DNA of 52,923 nt from Verrucomicrobiia bacterium (GTDB lineage Bacteria; Omnitrophota; Omnitrophia; Omnitrophales; Aquincolibacteriaceae). The notes beneath the pieces were generated by a model that did not search any database, had not been told where the DNA came from, and worked only from the letters and a program-made list of their open reading frames with translations. Positions 15,616 through 24,298 of the stretch are shown piece after piece. The stretch lies in contig DATJFP010000017.1 in the NCBI GenBank assembly GCA_035495615.1, forward strand, positions 1-52,923, written 5' to 3'. Each line of letters starts with the position of its first letter. The first letter of the stretch is position 1. Position numbers and translations under genes: made by a program.

Positions 15616-17059
15616 TCCCATGGGACGCCCGATGCCTCACGCGATGCGCAAAAATCCGGAAAAAGATCCCGTGATTTTTCCGGTCCTGTTTATGCTCGGC
15701 CACGTCCTGCTCGCGGTTATCTTTTTCAGGGTCCGCAGCCTCTCGACTTACCACGGCCTTGCCGTGACCGCGCTGGGCGTGTTTTTTATTTTGAGAGAGA
15801 AGACCCCTTTCAAAGCGATCTGCGTCTGCTTTTACATTGCCGGCGCCGAAGTCCTTTGGAGAATGACGGGAGCGCATCTTTTCTGGGAATATGGGAAATA
15901 TGCGGTCTTGCTCATCGCAAGCCTGGGGATATTAAAGCGGGGATTCAGGAGGCCGGGGCTTCCGCTGACCTATTTCATCCTGCTGCTGCCTTCCACGATG
16001 ATTTTCCTGTATCACAGCAATTCCGGCGTCGTTCTCACGGAGGTCGCGCGCAAAGATATCAGCTTTAACCTGTCCGGTCCCGTGACACTGACGGCGTGCG
16101 CTCTTTTTTTCTCGAAGGCCAGCTTGACCCCCGCGCAGTTCAAGAAGCTGCTCTGGATCTACCTTGGGCCCGCTCTCGGCGTGGCTTTGCTGACTTACTT
16201 CGTCATGTTCACGGCCGAAGAGATCAGATTTTCCGCCAATTCGAATTTTACGACAAGCGGAGGTTTCGGACCGAACCAGATTTCAGCCGTGCTGGGCCTG
16301 GGCGCTTTTCTTTGCCTTGTTTCGCTCACGCAGCCGCGCGGAAACAGGTTCCTCGGAATAATTCTTTTCGCGTGCGGCGCTTTCATGGCGATGCGGTCCG
16401 CATTGACGTTTTCGCGCGGAGGCGTATATGCGGCGGGATTGAGCGCAGCCGTCTATTTTATAGTCATGATCCGGAACCCTCAGGCCCGGCTGCGGTTCCT
16501 GCTTTCAGTCGTTGTCGTCTTTTTAATCGCGAAAATCGTCGTGGTGCCGCGTCTGGTCAATTTTACGGGCGGCGCAATCAAGGAACGATTTTCGGAGACG
16601 TCCTTGTCGGGACGCGAAGAAATTTTTCGCGACGACATGAATATCTGGTTGAATCATTTCCTGCTGGGCGTGGGCCCCGGGCAATCCAAGAACCACCGGG
16701 TGATTTTTGGCGAACCGATCGCCGCGCACACGGAATTTTCGAGGCTCGTATCCGAGCATGGCGTGCTTGGGCTGGCGGCTTTGATGACCCTTTTGTGCAT
16801 GGGCATGAAATATTTTTACCGGGCCAAGGATGTCAACGCCCAGGCGGTGATCGCAGGATTTCTGACCTGGAGCGCCCTTTTCATGCTCGTTTACGGAATG
16901 AGAGTGGCCGCGCCGAGCGTCCTTTGCGGATTCTGCGCCTGTACGATTCTTCCGCCCGGGAAATCCCCGCGCGATGGTATGGCCCCGCCGGATCTCCCGG
17001 TTCCTCCAATGGACACGGCCGGTCCGCCCCTGGATTTACCCCGGAGTCCCGGAGCATGA
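15605..17059 (+). CDS. O-antigen ligase/polymerase family membrane protein (Wzy/WaaL type)
   Basis: 484 residues from GTG 15605. About 11-12 hydrophobic segments fill residues 20-450. The large periplasmic loop carries RFSETSLSGREEIFRDDMNIW, LLGVGPGQS and AHTEFSRLVSEHGVLG, the pattern of the Wzy_C/O-antigen-ligase domain (an Arg for the lipid-pyrophosphate and a His near the loop end). It would polymerise or ligate the lipid-linked repeat in the periplasm. The last 35-40 residues are Pro-rich and hydrophilic, which is unusual for the family. Overlaps the next gene by 4 bases. Confidence 0.85.
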   Translation: MEIDPMGRPMPHAMRKNPEKDPVIFPVLFMLGHVLLAVIFFRVRSLSTYHGLAVTALGVFFILREKTPFKAICVCFYIAGAEVLWRMTGAHLFWEYGKYAVLLIASLGILKRGFRRPGLPLTYFILLLPSTMIFLYHSNSGVVLTEVARKDISFNLSGPVTLTACALFFSKASLTPAQFKKLLWIYLGPALGVALLTYFVMFTAEEIRFSANSNFTTSGGFGPNQISAVLGLGAFLCLVSLTQPRGNRFLGIILFACGAFMAMRSALTFSRGGVYAAGLSAAVYFIVMIRNPQARLRFLLSVVVVFLIAKIVVVPRLVNFTGGAIKERFSETSLSGREEIFRDDMNIWLNHFLLGVGPGQSKNHRVIFGEPIAAHTEFSRLVSEHGVLGLAALMTLLCMGMKYFYRAKDVNAQAVIAGFLTWSALFMLVYGMRVAAPSVLCGFCACTILPPGKSPRDGMAPPDLPVPPMDTAGPPLDLPRSPGA

Positions 17060-18096
17060 GCGCCCCCGTTTTGCTGGTCAGCAATTTCCTTCCGGCCAAA
17101 GGAACGACGCGTCTCATGGAGGATTTCAAAAACGCGCTCGAACGCCGAGGGAGAAAGGTCTTCTTCACTTCCACGGTCACGGCCAAACCGGCGCGGCTTC
17201 TGGACATGATCCACTCCATCTGGAAATGGAAAAGGGAATACCGCCTTGCCGTTGTTTCGCTTTTCAGCGGGCAGGCTTTCGTGTGGGCGGAAGCAAGCTG
17301 CGCGGCGCTCGGCCTCGCCCAAAAAAAATTCATCGTGCACCTTCACGGCGGCAATCTTCCCGCCTTTGCAGCCAGGCATCCCAAACGGGTTTCGCGCCTT
17401 TTGCGCAAGGCCAGCTGCGTCGTGGCGCCGTCGGCTTATCTTCAGCGCGCTTTGGAAACGCATGCCGGGCCGCGGGGAATCCGCGTGATCCCGAATGGTT
17501 TCGCGGCGTCCGAATACGCCTTCAAGCCGCGCGCGCGCTTCCAGCCGGAGCTCTGCTGGGTCCGCGCGTTTCACCGGATCTACAATCCCGTCCTGGCCGT
17601 GCGCGTCCTCGCGGGGCTTTCGAAACGTTATCCCCAGGCGCGCCTGCGGATGCTCGGCCCGGACAAAAAAGACGGCTCGCTCGAAGAAACGCGGGAGGCG
17701 GCCAAAACGCTCGGCGTGGAAGGCCGCGTCGAAATTCTCCAGGCCGTGGATCATGCGGAAATTCCCGGCTGGCTTTCCAAGTCCGACATTTTTTTGAACA
17801 CGGCGTCGATCGACAATATGCCGCTCAGCGTGATCGAGGCCATGGCCTGCGGGCTGTGCGTTGTTTCGACCGATGCCGGGGGCATGCGGTTTCTCGTCGA
17901 AGACGGGGCGGAAGGCCTCCTCGCGCCCGTTGGTGACGCGGAAAGAATGCAGGACGCCGTTGTCCGGGCCCTTGAAAATCCGGGGCTCGCGGCGAAGCTT
18001 ACGGGCAATGCCCGGAAAAAAATAGAAAGTTTCGACTGGTCCCGGGTCATGGACTCCTGGGAAAAGCTGCTCTCCGAAAATTCGGAGGACGCATGA
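17056..18096 (+). CDS. GT4-type glycosyltransferase (5)
   Basis: 346 residues from ATG 17056 (ATGA overlap); an open frame continues upstream antisense-free inside the polymerase gene but carries no family motifs. N-terminal VLLVSNFLPAKGTTRLMEDF, central IVHLHGGNLPAFAARHP and VVAPSAYLQRAL, C-terminal RMLGPDKKDGS, FLNTASIDNMPLSVIEAMACG (E-x7-E region) and VVSTDAGGMRFLVEDG. Retaining GT-B enzyme of the assembly pathway, substrate unknown. Overlaps the adenylate-forming gene by 4 bases. Confidence 0.88.
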   Translation: MSAPVLLVSNFLPAKGTTRLMEDFKNALERRGRKVFFTSTVTAKPARLLDMIHSIWKWKREYRLAVVSLFSGQAFVWAEASCAALGLAQKKFIVHLHGGNLPAFAARHPKRVSRLLRKASCVVAPSAYLQRALETHAGPRGIRVIPNGFAASEYAFKPRARFQPELCWVRAFHRIYNPVLAVRVLAGLSKRYPQARLRMLGPDKKDGSLEETREAAKTLGVEGRVEILQAVDHAEIPGWLSKSDIFLNTASIDNMPLSVIEAMACGLCVVSTDAGGMRFLVEDGAEGLLAPVGDAERMQDAVVRALENPGLAAKLTGNARKKIESFDWSRVMDSWEKLLSENSEDA

Positions 18097-19478
18097 ACCC
18101 GCTTTTCATCGAGACGTATCACAGCCTGCCGTATCCGCTGAAATGCGCCGCCGCAACGATTTGGGGGCGGCATCTGAAGAGCCGGCGCTACGGCGGCGAG
18201 ACGGAAGAAAAGGTGCGCCAGGCGCTCGAGCGCGAGACCTGGACACCGGAGAAGTGGCGGCAGTGGACCTCGGAACGCCTCGCGGCCATGCTGCACGCCG
18301 CCGCGACCCAAGTTCCTTATTATGAAAACTATTGGCGCGAACGCCGGCAAAAAGGAGACCGCAGTTCCTGGGAAGACCTTCGCAACTGGCCCATCCTCGA
18401 AAAAGAGACGCTGCGCAGGAGCGCGCGCGCATTCGTCGTCCGCGGCGCGTCCCCGCGCCGGCTGGTGCAGGATTCCACGAGCGGCTCGACGGGAACGCCG
18501 CTGGACATTTGGATTTCGCTTGAGACGCTGCGGGCGTGGTACGCGCTTTTCGAAGCCCGCTGGCGCCGCTGGCATGGGGTCAATCTCGAGAGCCGCTGGG
18601 CAATTCTCGGAGGGCAGCGCGTCGCATCCGCCCGCCGGACCAAGCCGCCATTTTGGGTGTGGAACGGGGCGTTTCACCAGCTTTATCTGTCTTCCTATCA
18701 TATTTCCGCGGAGACGGCCGGCGCTTATTTCGACGCCCTACACCAGCATAAAGTCGAATACATCTACGCTTATCCTTCCGCGCTCCAGGCGCTGTGCCAG
18801 GCCGCGGGAGAAAACGCGAAAGGCCCGCGGCTGAAAGTCGTCCTGACCAACGCCGAACCGCTTTACGAAGAGCAGCGCAAAATCATCGCGCGCGTTTTCG
18901 ATTGTCCCGTGCGCGAGACTTACGGGATGTCCGAACGGGTCGCCGCGGCGGGAGAATGCGCGGCCGGCACGCTTCATCTGTGGCCGGAAGCCGGCATTCT
19001 GGAAATGGAAGGAGGCCCCGGGCGTTCTTCCGATTTGATCTGCACCGGGCTCATGAACGAACAGATGCCGCTCATCCGTTACCGTGTCGGCGACCGCGGC
19101 GTGCCCGCGGAAGCGGGGACTGTTTGCTCCTGCGGGCGCACGCTTCCGGCGATCGGCAGAATCGAAGGCCGCAGCGACGACTTCATCGTGACGCCCGAAG
19201 GCCGGGTCATCGGGAGGCTCGACCCTGTTTTCAAGGCCGGGTTCCCGATCCGCGAGGCGCAGATTGTCCAGGACGATTCCCTGAAAATACTGCTGCGTAT
19301 CGTGCCGGCCGGCGGCTATGACGCGGCGGCGCAGGAGAGGCTGGTCAAGGCTTTCAAAGACTATGTCGGCAATGTCACGGTGGCGGTCGAAATCCTGGAA
19401 AAAATTCCCCGCGGAGCGAACGGAAAATTCAGGGCGGTTGTCAGGTGTCCGGCGCCGCTTTCCGGGGCCGGCGCATGA
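18093..19478 (+). CDS. PaaK/CapK-like adenylate-forming enzyme
   Basis: 461 residues, ATG 18093 (ATGA overlap). It resembles the phenylacetate-CoA ligase branch of the ANL superfamily, including CapK proteins of capsule loci: an N-terminal helix region with VPYYENYW, the P-loop STSGSTGTPLDIW (about 127), YAYPSALQALC, VRETYGMSE (about 274), then LIRYRVGDRG and a CSCGRTLP segment, and a C-terminal subdomain ending near RGANGKFRAVV. Family chemistry is ATP-dependent activation of a carboxylate to an acyl-AMP, then thioester or transfer. In polysaccharide clusters its substrate is not known; activating an acid for attachment to a sugar is a plausible role. Embedded in the coupled gene chain. Confidence 0.82.
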   Translation: MNPLFIETYHSLPYPLKCAAATIWGRHLKSRRYGGETEEKVRQALERETWTPEKWRQWTSERLAAMLHAAATQVPYYENYWRERRQKGDRSSWEDLRNWPILEKETLRRSARAFVVRGASPRRLVQDSTSGSTGTPLDIWISLETLRAWYALFEARWRRWHGVNLESRWAILGGQRVASARRTKPPFWVWNGAFHQLYLSSYHISAETAGAYFDALHQHKVEYIYAYPSALQALCQAAGENAKGPRLKVVLTNAEPLYEEQRKIIARVFDCPVRETYGMSERVAAAGECAAGTLHLWPEAGILEMEGGPGRSSDLICTGLMNEQMPLIRYRVGDRGVPAEAGTVCSCGRTLPAIGRIEGRSDDFIVTPEGRVIGRLDPVFKAGFPIREAQIVQDDSLKILLRIVPAGGYDAAAQERLVKAFKDYVGNVTVAVEILEKIPRGANGKFRAVVRCPAPLSGAGA

Positions 19479-20686
19479 AAATTATTTTCCTGACTCAATA
19501 TTATCCGCCGGAAACGGGCGCGCCTCAGTCGCGGCTTTCCTTTCTGGCCGAATCCATGGTGAGGAAAGGCCACAGCGTCACGGTTTTGACCGGCATGCCG
19601 AATTATCCGACCGGGCGGATCTTCCCGGGCTGGGGCGGATTTGTCCGGAAAGAGGAACGGAACGGCGTCCGGGTCTTGCGGAGCTGGATTTATCCGACGC
19701 AGTCGACCGCGACCCTGCCGCGACTTACGAATTATTTTTCGTTCGTGTTCTCGTCGCTTGCCGTGGGGGCGTTTTTGCTTCCCCGGGCCGATTATCTTCT
19801 GACGGAGAGCCCGCCGCTTTTTCTCGGGATCACCGGCTACCTGCTGAGCCGCCTGAAGCGCGCGCGCTGGATATTCAACGTTTCGGATTTATGGCCCGAG
19901 TCCGCGGTCCGGCTGAAAAAAATCCGCGCCGGAAGCCTGGGGCACAGGCTTGCGTCCCGTCTCGAGCATTTCTGTTACCGCAAATGCTGGATGGTGAGCG
20001 GACAGGCCCGGGGGATCGTGAGCGACATCCAAAAAAGATTTCCGGAAATCAGGACCTTCCATTTATCCAACGGGGTGGACGCGCGGGCTTTCGATCCCGA
20101 AAAAGCGAACGAGACGTCCCGCCGGGAACTCGGGCCGGAATCGTCCTGCGTCGCCGTTTACGCGGGGCTCCACGGCCTCGCTCAGGGACTGGATCAGATC
20201 CTCGACGCGGCCGGCGCCGCGCCGGGTTCTTTCCGGGCGATATTCTTCGGCGACGGCCCCGAGAAAAAAGCGCTGCTGGAAAAGAGCCGGCACATGGGCC
20301 TGCGTAATGTCGAATTCCGCGAAGGCGTTTCTGCCGATAAAGTGCCTGCGTACCTGGCTTCCGCGGATTTCGTCCTGGTGCCGCTGGCTGTCGATCTTCC
20401 GGGCGCGGTCCCGTCGAAACTTTATGAGGGGATGGCCTCGGGAAAGCCCGTGCTGCTCGTGGCCGCGGGCGAGCCGGCTGAAATCGTCCGCAAATACCGC
20501 TGCGGCATCGCCGTCGAACCGGGCGACCTCGCGGGCCTGCGGGCCGCGATCGAGGCCCTGTGTTCGGACAAAGAGATCCGGGATTCCATGGGCGAGGCGG
20601 GCCGCAGGGCCGCTATGGAGCATTTCAATAAAGAAACGATCTCAGAGCGGTTCGCCGCTCTGCTCGAAGAGGAGCTGCCGTTGTGA
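19475..20686 (+). CDS. WbuB-like GT4 glycosyltransferase (6)
   Basis: 403 residues from ATG 19475 (ATGA overlap). Opening MKIIFLTQYYPPETGAPQSR is typical of WbuB-like enzymes, followed by VTVLTGMPNYPTG, a hydrophobic stretch, NVSDLWPESAVRL, FHLSNGVDARAFDPE, FFGDGPEKKAL and AVPSKLYEGMASGKPVLLVAAGEPAEIV. WbuB family members transfer a FucNAc-type or similar sugar during O-antigen synthesis. Lying next to wecB, this one may use the UDP-ManNAc-derived donor (inference). It ends in GAGGAG, the ribosome-binding site of wecB. Confidence 0.88.
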   Translation: MKIIFLTQYYPPETGAPQSRLSFLAESMVRKGHSVTVLTGMPNYPTGRIFPGWGGFVRKEERNGVRVLRSWIYPTQSTATLPRLTNYFSFVFSSLAVGAFLLPRADYLLTESPPLFLGITGYLLSRLKRARWIFNVSDLWPESAVRLKKIRAGSLGHRLASRLEHFCYRKCWMVSGQARGIVSDIQKRFPEIRTFHLSNGVDARAFDPEKANETSRRELGPESSCVAVYAGLHGLAQGLDQILDAAGAAPGSFRAIFFGDGPEKKALLEKSRHMGLRNVEFREGVSADKVPAYLASADFVLVPLAVDLPGAVPSKLYEGMASGKPVLLVAAGEPAEIVRKYRCGIAVEPGDLAGLRAAIEALCSDKEIRDSMGEAGRRAAMEHFNKETISERFAALLEEELPL

Positions 20687-21765
20687 TTCTGAACGTCGTA
20701 GGAGCGCGTCCGAATTTCGTCAAAATGGCGCCCGTCGTCAAGGAAATGATCCGGAGGGGAATGCCGCAGGTCCTCGTGCACACGGGCCAGCATTATGACC
20801 GCGAAATGTCGGACCTTTTTTTCAGGGACCTCGAATTTCCCGCGCCCGACATGAATCTCGGCGTCGGTTCCGGAACCCATGCCGCGCAGACGGCGAAGAT
20901 CCTGGAAAGTTTCGAGCCGGTTTGCATCAAAGTGAAGCCCAGGCTTGTGCTCGTCGCCGGGGACGTCAACTCGACGATCGCCTGCGCGCTTGCGGCGGCG
21001 AAACTGCACATTCCCGTGGCGCACCTCGAGGCGGGTCTGCGTTCTTTCGACCGCGGCATGCCGGAAGAAATCAACCGCATTCTCACGGACCATCTCGCGG
21101 AGCTCCTTTTCACGACGGAGCCGAGCGGGAAAAAACACCTCAACGCGGAAGGCATCGGAGATTCGAAGATCCATTTCGTGGGCAACACCATGATCGACAG
21201 CCTGCGTGAATTTCTCGCGAGGAGCCTGGCGAGGGAACCCTGGAAAGCGAAAGGGCTGGAAGAGAAAAAATACGGACTGGTCACGCTGCACCGCCCCGAA
21301 AACCTGGAGGACGCTTCCAAGCTCTCGGGCATCCACGCCGCCCTCGAAGAGACGGGGAAAATCCTTCCGCTGATTTTTCCGATGCACCCGCGGACCAAGG
21401 CCCGTTTCGCGGAACTGAACATGCGGTGGACGCACGTCAAAATCTGCGAGCCTCTCGGATATCTGGATTTCCTGGGCATGATGGCGCGCGCCCGGCTTGT
21501 CCTGACCGACTCCGGCGGCATTCAGGAAGAAACCACCGCGCTTGGCGTGCCGTGCCTCACGCTGCGCGGCAATACGGAAAGGCCCGTGACGATCGAAGAG
21601 GGCACCAACCGCGTCATCGGCACCGATCCCGCACGCATCGCCGAAGAAGTGCGGTCGGCCTTGAACGGCGGGCAGCGCAAAGAAGCGCGGGTTCCTTCCC
21701 TGTGGGACGGTAAGGCCGCGGCACGCGTCGCCGATGTCATCCAGGCCTGGAAGGCGGCATCATGA
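20683..21765 (+). CDS. wecB: UDP-N-acetylglucosamine 2-epimerase (non-hydrolysing)
   Basis: 360 residues from GTG 20683 (GTGA overlap; AGGAG 8 bases upstream). It interconverts UDP-GlcNAc and UDP-ManNAc. Conserved parts are VVGARPNFVKMAPV at the N-terminus, HTGQHYD, GDVNSTIA with the catalytic Asp (94), HLEAGLRSFDRGMPEEINR with Glu116 and the paired Glu128/129, the VTLHRPEN His (203), and the UDP-binding LTDSGGIQEE plus LRGNTERP. All residues needed for activity appear present. No UDP-ManNAc dehydrogenase (WecC) is in this window, so the product may be used as such or processed elsewhere. Confidence 0.94.
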   Translation: MILNVVGARPNFVKMAPVVKEMIRRGMPQVLVHTGQHYDREMSDLFFRDLEFPAPDMNLGVGSGTHAAQTAKILESFEPVCIKVKPRLVLVAGDVNSTIACALAAAKLHIPVAHLEAGLRSFDRGMPEEINRILTDHLAELLFTTEPSGKKHLNAEGIGDSKIHFVGNTMIDSLREFLARSLAREPWKAKGLEEKKYGLVTLHRPENLEDASKLSGIHAALEETGKILPLIFPMHPRTKARFAELNMRWTHVKICEPLGYLDFLGMMARARLVLTDSGGIQEETTALGVPCLTLRGNTERPVTIEEGTNRVIGTDPARIAEEVRSALNGGQRKEARVPSLWDGKAAARVADVIQAWKAAS

Positions 21766-21784
21766 AAACTGGAGGACAGCAGCG

Positions 21785-23650
21785 ATGTGCGGCATAGCGG
21801 GCATGCAGCTCAAGCCGCCTCACAAGGCCGGCGAAGAAGCGCTGAAGCAGATGGGGATGCTCCAGAAGCACCGGGGCCCCGACCATTTCGGATTTGTGTT
21901 GAAAGGAAATCTGGGTTTCGCGCACAACCGCCTGAGCATCGTCGATCCCTCGCCCGCGGGCCACCAGCCCTTTTCGGACGGGCGCCGCGTGCTTGTTTAC
22001 AACGGCGAGATTTACAATCATCAGGATCTCCGGAAAGAACTTTCCGCGAAAGGGATTGTTTTTAAATCCGGCTCCGACACCGAATCGCTGTTTCATGCCC
22101 TCGTCCATCTGGGCGTCGAAGAGACGCTGCGAAAGATAAGCGGGATGTACGCGTTCGCCTTCGCGGACCTCGACGGGGACGTCGTGTACCTGTGCCGTGA
22201 CCGTTACGGCATCAAGCCGCTTCTGTGGCTCGAAAACGAGAAAGGGATTTACTGGGCTTCCGAAGCCAAGGCCTTCAAGCCGGTCGCGCCTTTGGAAGTC
22301 GAACCCGTCCGGACGTTTTTTTCCGCGTCAGGCCTCGGGGACCAGTCGGGCGAGTACACGGTCTTCAAAGGCGTCAGGCAGGTGCAGCCGGGAACTTATC
22401 TCGTCTGCAAAGGCGGAAAGCGGGCGGAGACGCGCCGCTATCACGACCTCCGGCAAGAGATCGACCCGCATTATCATGCGGAATTGGACAGCATGCCTTT
22501 TGAAAAAGTGCAGGGCCTTTTCGGCGGGCTCGTGGAAAACAGCGTCCGCAGGATGCTCATGAGCGATGTGCCCATGGGATCTTTCGTGAGCGGCGGCGTG
22601 GATTCCTCGCTGATCGCGTTTTGGGCCGCAAAGCTCGACGCGCCGCACACGCTTTTCACCGCGAACGTCGTCGGAGCCTATTCGGAGTATGAAGACGCGA
22701 AAATGCTGGCCGCATTTTTGGGCAAGAAGCTGGAGGCCTTTGAATTCCGGCCCGAGATGATGCTCTCGGGCTGGGCTTCCTGCACTTACCATTACGAATG
22801 TCCGATGGTCACGCACATCAACGCGATCCCGTTCGCGAAGGTCGCGGAGCTGGCGAGCCGCGCCGGAGTCAAGGCCGTCCTGACCGGCGAAGGAAGCGAC
22901 GAATTATTCTGGGGCTACCCGCATCTCCATTGGGGCCGCTGGAAAAAAGCGCTGCGTTTCCCGCTCGAGCTGAGCAAAAAACTCTACGGCATCGTCCCGG
23001 GCCTCAGCAACCGCGTCTACGACGAGATGCATTCCATCCATCCGTTTCTCGAGAGGACCGCGCGCGCTTTCGAGCCCGTGCTCACGCGCGGCGCGGCGCA
23101 GGACGCGTACTCCTTTCTGCCCGCGGGACAGAGGCAAGCCTACGCGCAGAGCCTCGAGATGATGAAGCACGGCCTGCTTTCGCTTTTGCACCGCAATGAC
23201 CGCATGGGCATGAGCTCCGGGATCGAGTCGAGGTTTCCTTATCTGGACGACGCCCTGGTCCGTTTCGCATTGAATCTCCCGGCGCGCTTCCGGCGGGGTT
23301 TTTCTTTGAAGGCGCTCGACATCAAGCATCCGTTCATGATGGACAAAAAAATCCTGAGGCTCGAGGCCGCGCGCCGCGTCCCGGCGCGCCTGGCGTTCAA
23401 GCGGAAGATGGGTTTTCCGATGTACGGCCACCGCCATCTGCGGGTCAAACCCGCGTTCTTTAAGGGAGGGTTTTTGGAAGAGCTTCTCGGCCTTTCGGCG
23501 CCGGCTCTGGAACTGATGTGCGCCGGCGAGCCGGCCGATTTTCTGTCAAAGACCGTTTCCGTGGAAATCTTCGGAAGAATTTTCGCGGCGGAGCAATCTC
23601 CGGAAGCGGTGACCCAGAGCCTTGTCGAAAATGCTTCGCTGCAGTATTAA
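21785..23650 (+). CDS. asnB: Asparagine-synthase-type glutamine amidotransferase (2)
   Basis: 621 residues. The start is fixed at ATG 21785 because Cys2 of MCGIAG is the glutaminase nucleophile; GGAGG is 8 bases upstream. It carries KHRGPD, NRLSIVD, VYNGEIYNHQD, SGSDTESLF, CRDRYGIKPL, the synthetase loop SFVSGGVDSSLI (about 268), YECPMVTH and LTGEGSDELFWGYP. The synthetase P-loop reads SGGVDSS, the commoner form, whereas the first copy at 9096 has SGGIDSP. The two are diverged paralogues, not a recent duplication. Role in the locus: asparagine supply or, more likely, amidation of a glycan component. Its neighbours are wecB and the acetyltransferase. Confidence 0.9.
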   Translation: MCGIAGMQLKPPHKAGEEALKQMGMLQKHRGPDHFGFVLKGNLGFAHNRLSIVDPSPAGHQPFSDGRRVLVYNGEIYNHQDLRKELSAKGIVFKSGSDTESLFHALVHLGVEETLRKISGMYAFAFADLDGDVVYLCRDRYGIKPLLWLENEKGIYWASEAKAFKPVAPLEVEPVRTFFSASGLGDQSGEYTVFKGVRQVQPGTYLVCKGGKRAETRRYHDLRQEIDPHYHAELDSMPFEKVQGLFGGLVENSVRRMLMSDVPMGSFVSGGVDSSLIAFWAAKLDAPHTLFTANVVGAYSEYEDAKMLAAFLGKKLEAFEFRPEMMLSGWASCTYHYECPMVTHINAIPFAKVAELASRAGVKAVLTGEGSDELFWGYPHLHWGRWKKALRFPLELSKKLYGIVPGLSNRVYDEMHSIHPFLERTARAFEPVLTRGAAQDAYSFLPAGQRQAYAQSLEMMKHGLLSLLHRNDRMGMSSGIESRFPYLDDALVRFALNLPARFRRGFSLKALDIKHPFMMDKKILRLEAARRVPARLAFKRKMGFPMYGHRHLRVKPAFFKGGFLEELLGLSAPALELMCAGEPADFLSKTVSVEIFGRIFAAEQSPEAVTQSLVENASLQY

Positions 23651-23653
23651 AAA

Positions 23654-24298
23654 ATGACGCAGGAGAATTCCTGTCAATTGAGAGAGCTGAACGCGGCCGA
23701 TCTTGACGAGATCGTCCGGGTGCATGGCGCGGCGTTCCCGGAAAGCATCCTGACCTTGTTCGGGCCTGAAGCCGTGAAACGGTATTATGCCTGGCAGCTG
23801 TCCGGGCCGCACGACATCGCGTTTCTCGGTCTGTTCATGGACGGCCGCCTCGCGGCGTTTTGCCTGGGAGGAATTTTTCAGGGGGCGATGAAAGGGTTTG
23901 TGAGGAAAAACAGGGCATGGCTTGCGGCAAAATTATTTTCGAGCCCGTCACTGTGGACCCAGCGCAGGTTCTGGCGGAAGGCCGCCGCGATCCGCGGCAT
24001 GTTCCGGTTTTGTCCGCGCGGCGCAAAGGCGGCTCCCGCGCCCGTTCCCTGTGATTCTTTCGGGATCTCGGCCATCGCCGTGGATCCGGCCAGGCGCAGG
24101 GAAGGGCTCGGCAGGAAGCTGATGGATGCGTCCCAGGAAATCGCCCTTGCGCGCGGATTTTTGAAGATGGACCTTTCGGTCAACCCTTCGAACCGCGGCG
24201 CGATCTCCTTTTATGAAAGCCTCGGATGGAAAAAGACCGGGGACGGAACGGACTGGAACGGCTGCATGATCAAAAATCTGGAAAAGGAAATCGCATGA
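23654..24298 (+). CDS. GNAT-family N-acetyltransferase
   Basis: 214 residues. The acetyl-CoA binding motif is at about residues 142-160 (IAVDPARRREGLGRKLM), followed by LARGFLKMDLSVNPSNRGAISFYESLGW, the usual C-terminal strands. The N-terminal half has an inserted basic region (about 75-110) beyond a minimal GNAT. Position, 4-base overlap with an aminotransferase and closeness to a 4,6-dehydratase fusion suggest it acetylates the amino group of a UDP-4-amino-sugar, as PseH does in pseudaminic-acid synthesis (inference). Peptide or small-molecule acetylation cannot be excluded. Confidence 0.87.
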   Translation: MTQENSCQLRELNAADLDEIVRVHGAAFPESILTLFGPEAVKRYYAWQLSGPHDIAFLGLFMDGRLAAFCLGGIFQGAMKGFVRKNRAWLAAKLFSSPSLWTQRRFWRKAAAIRGMFRFCPRGAKAAPAPVPCDSFGISAIAVDPARRREGLGRKLMDASQEIALARGFLKMDLSVNPSNRGAISFYESLGWKKTGDGTDWNGCMIKNLEKEIA

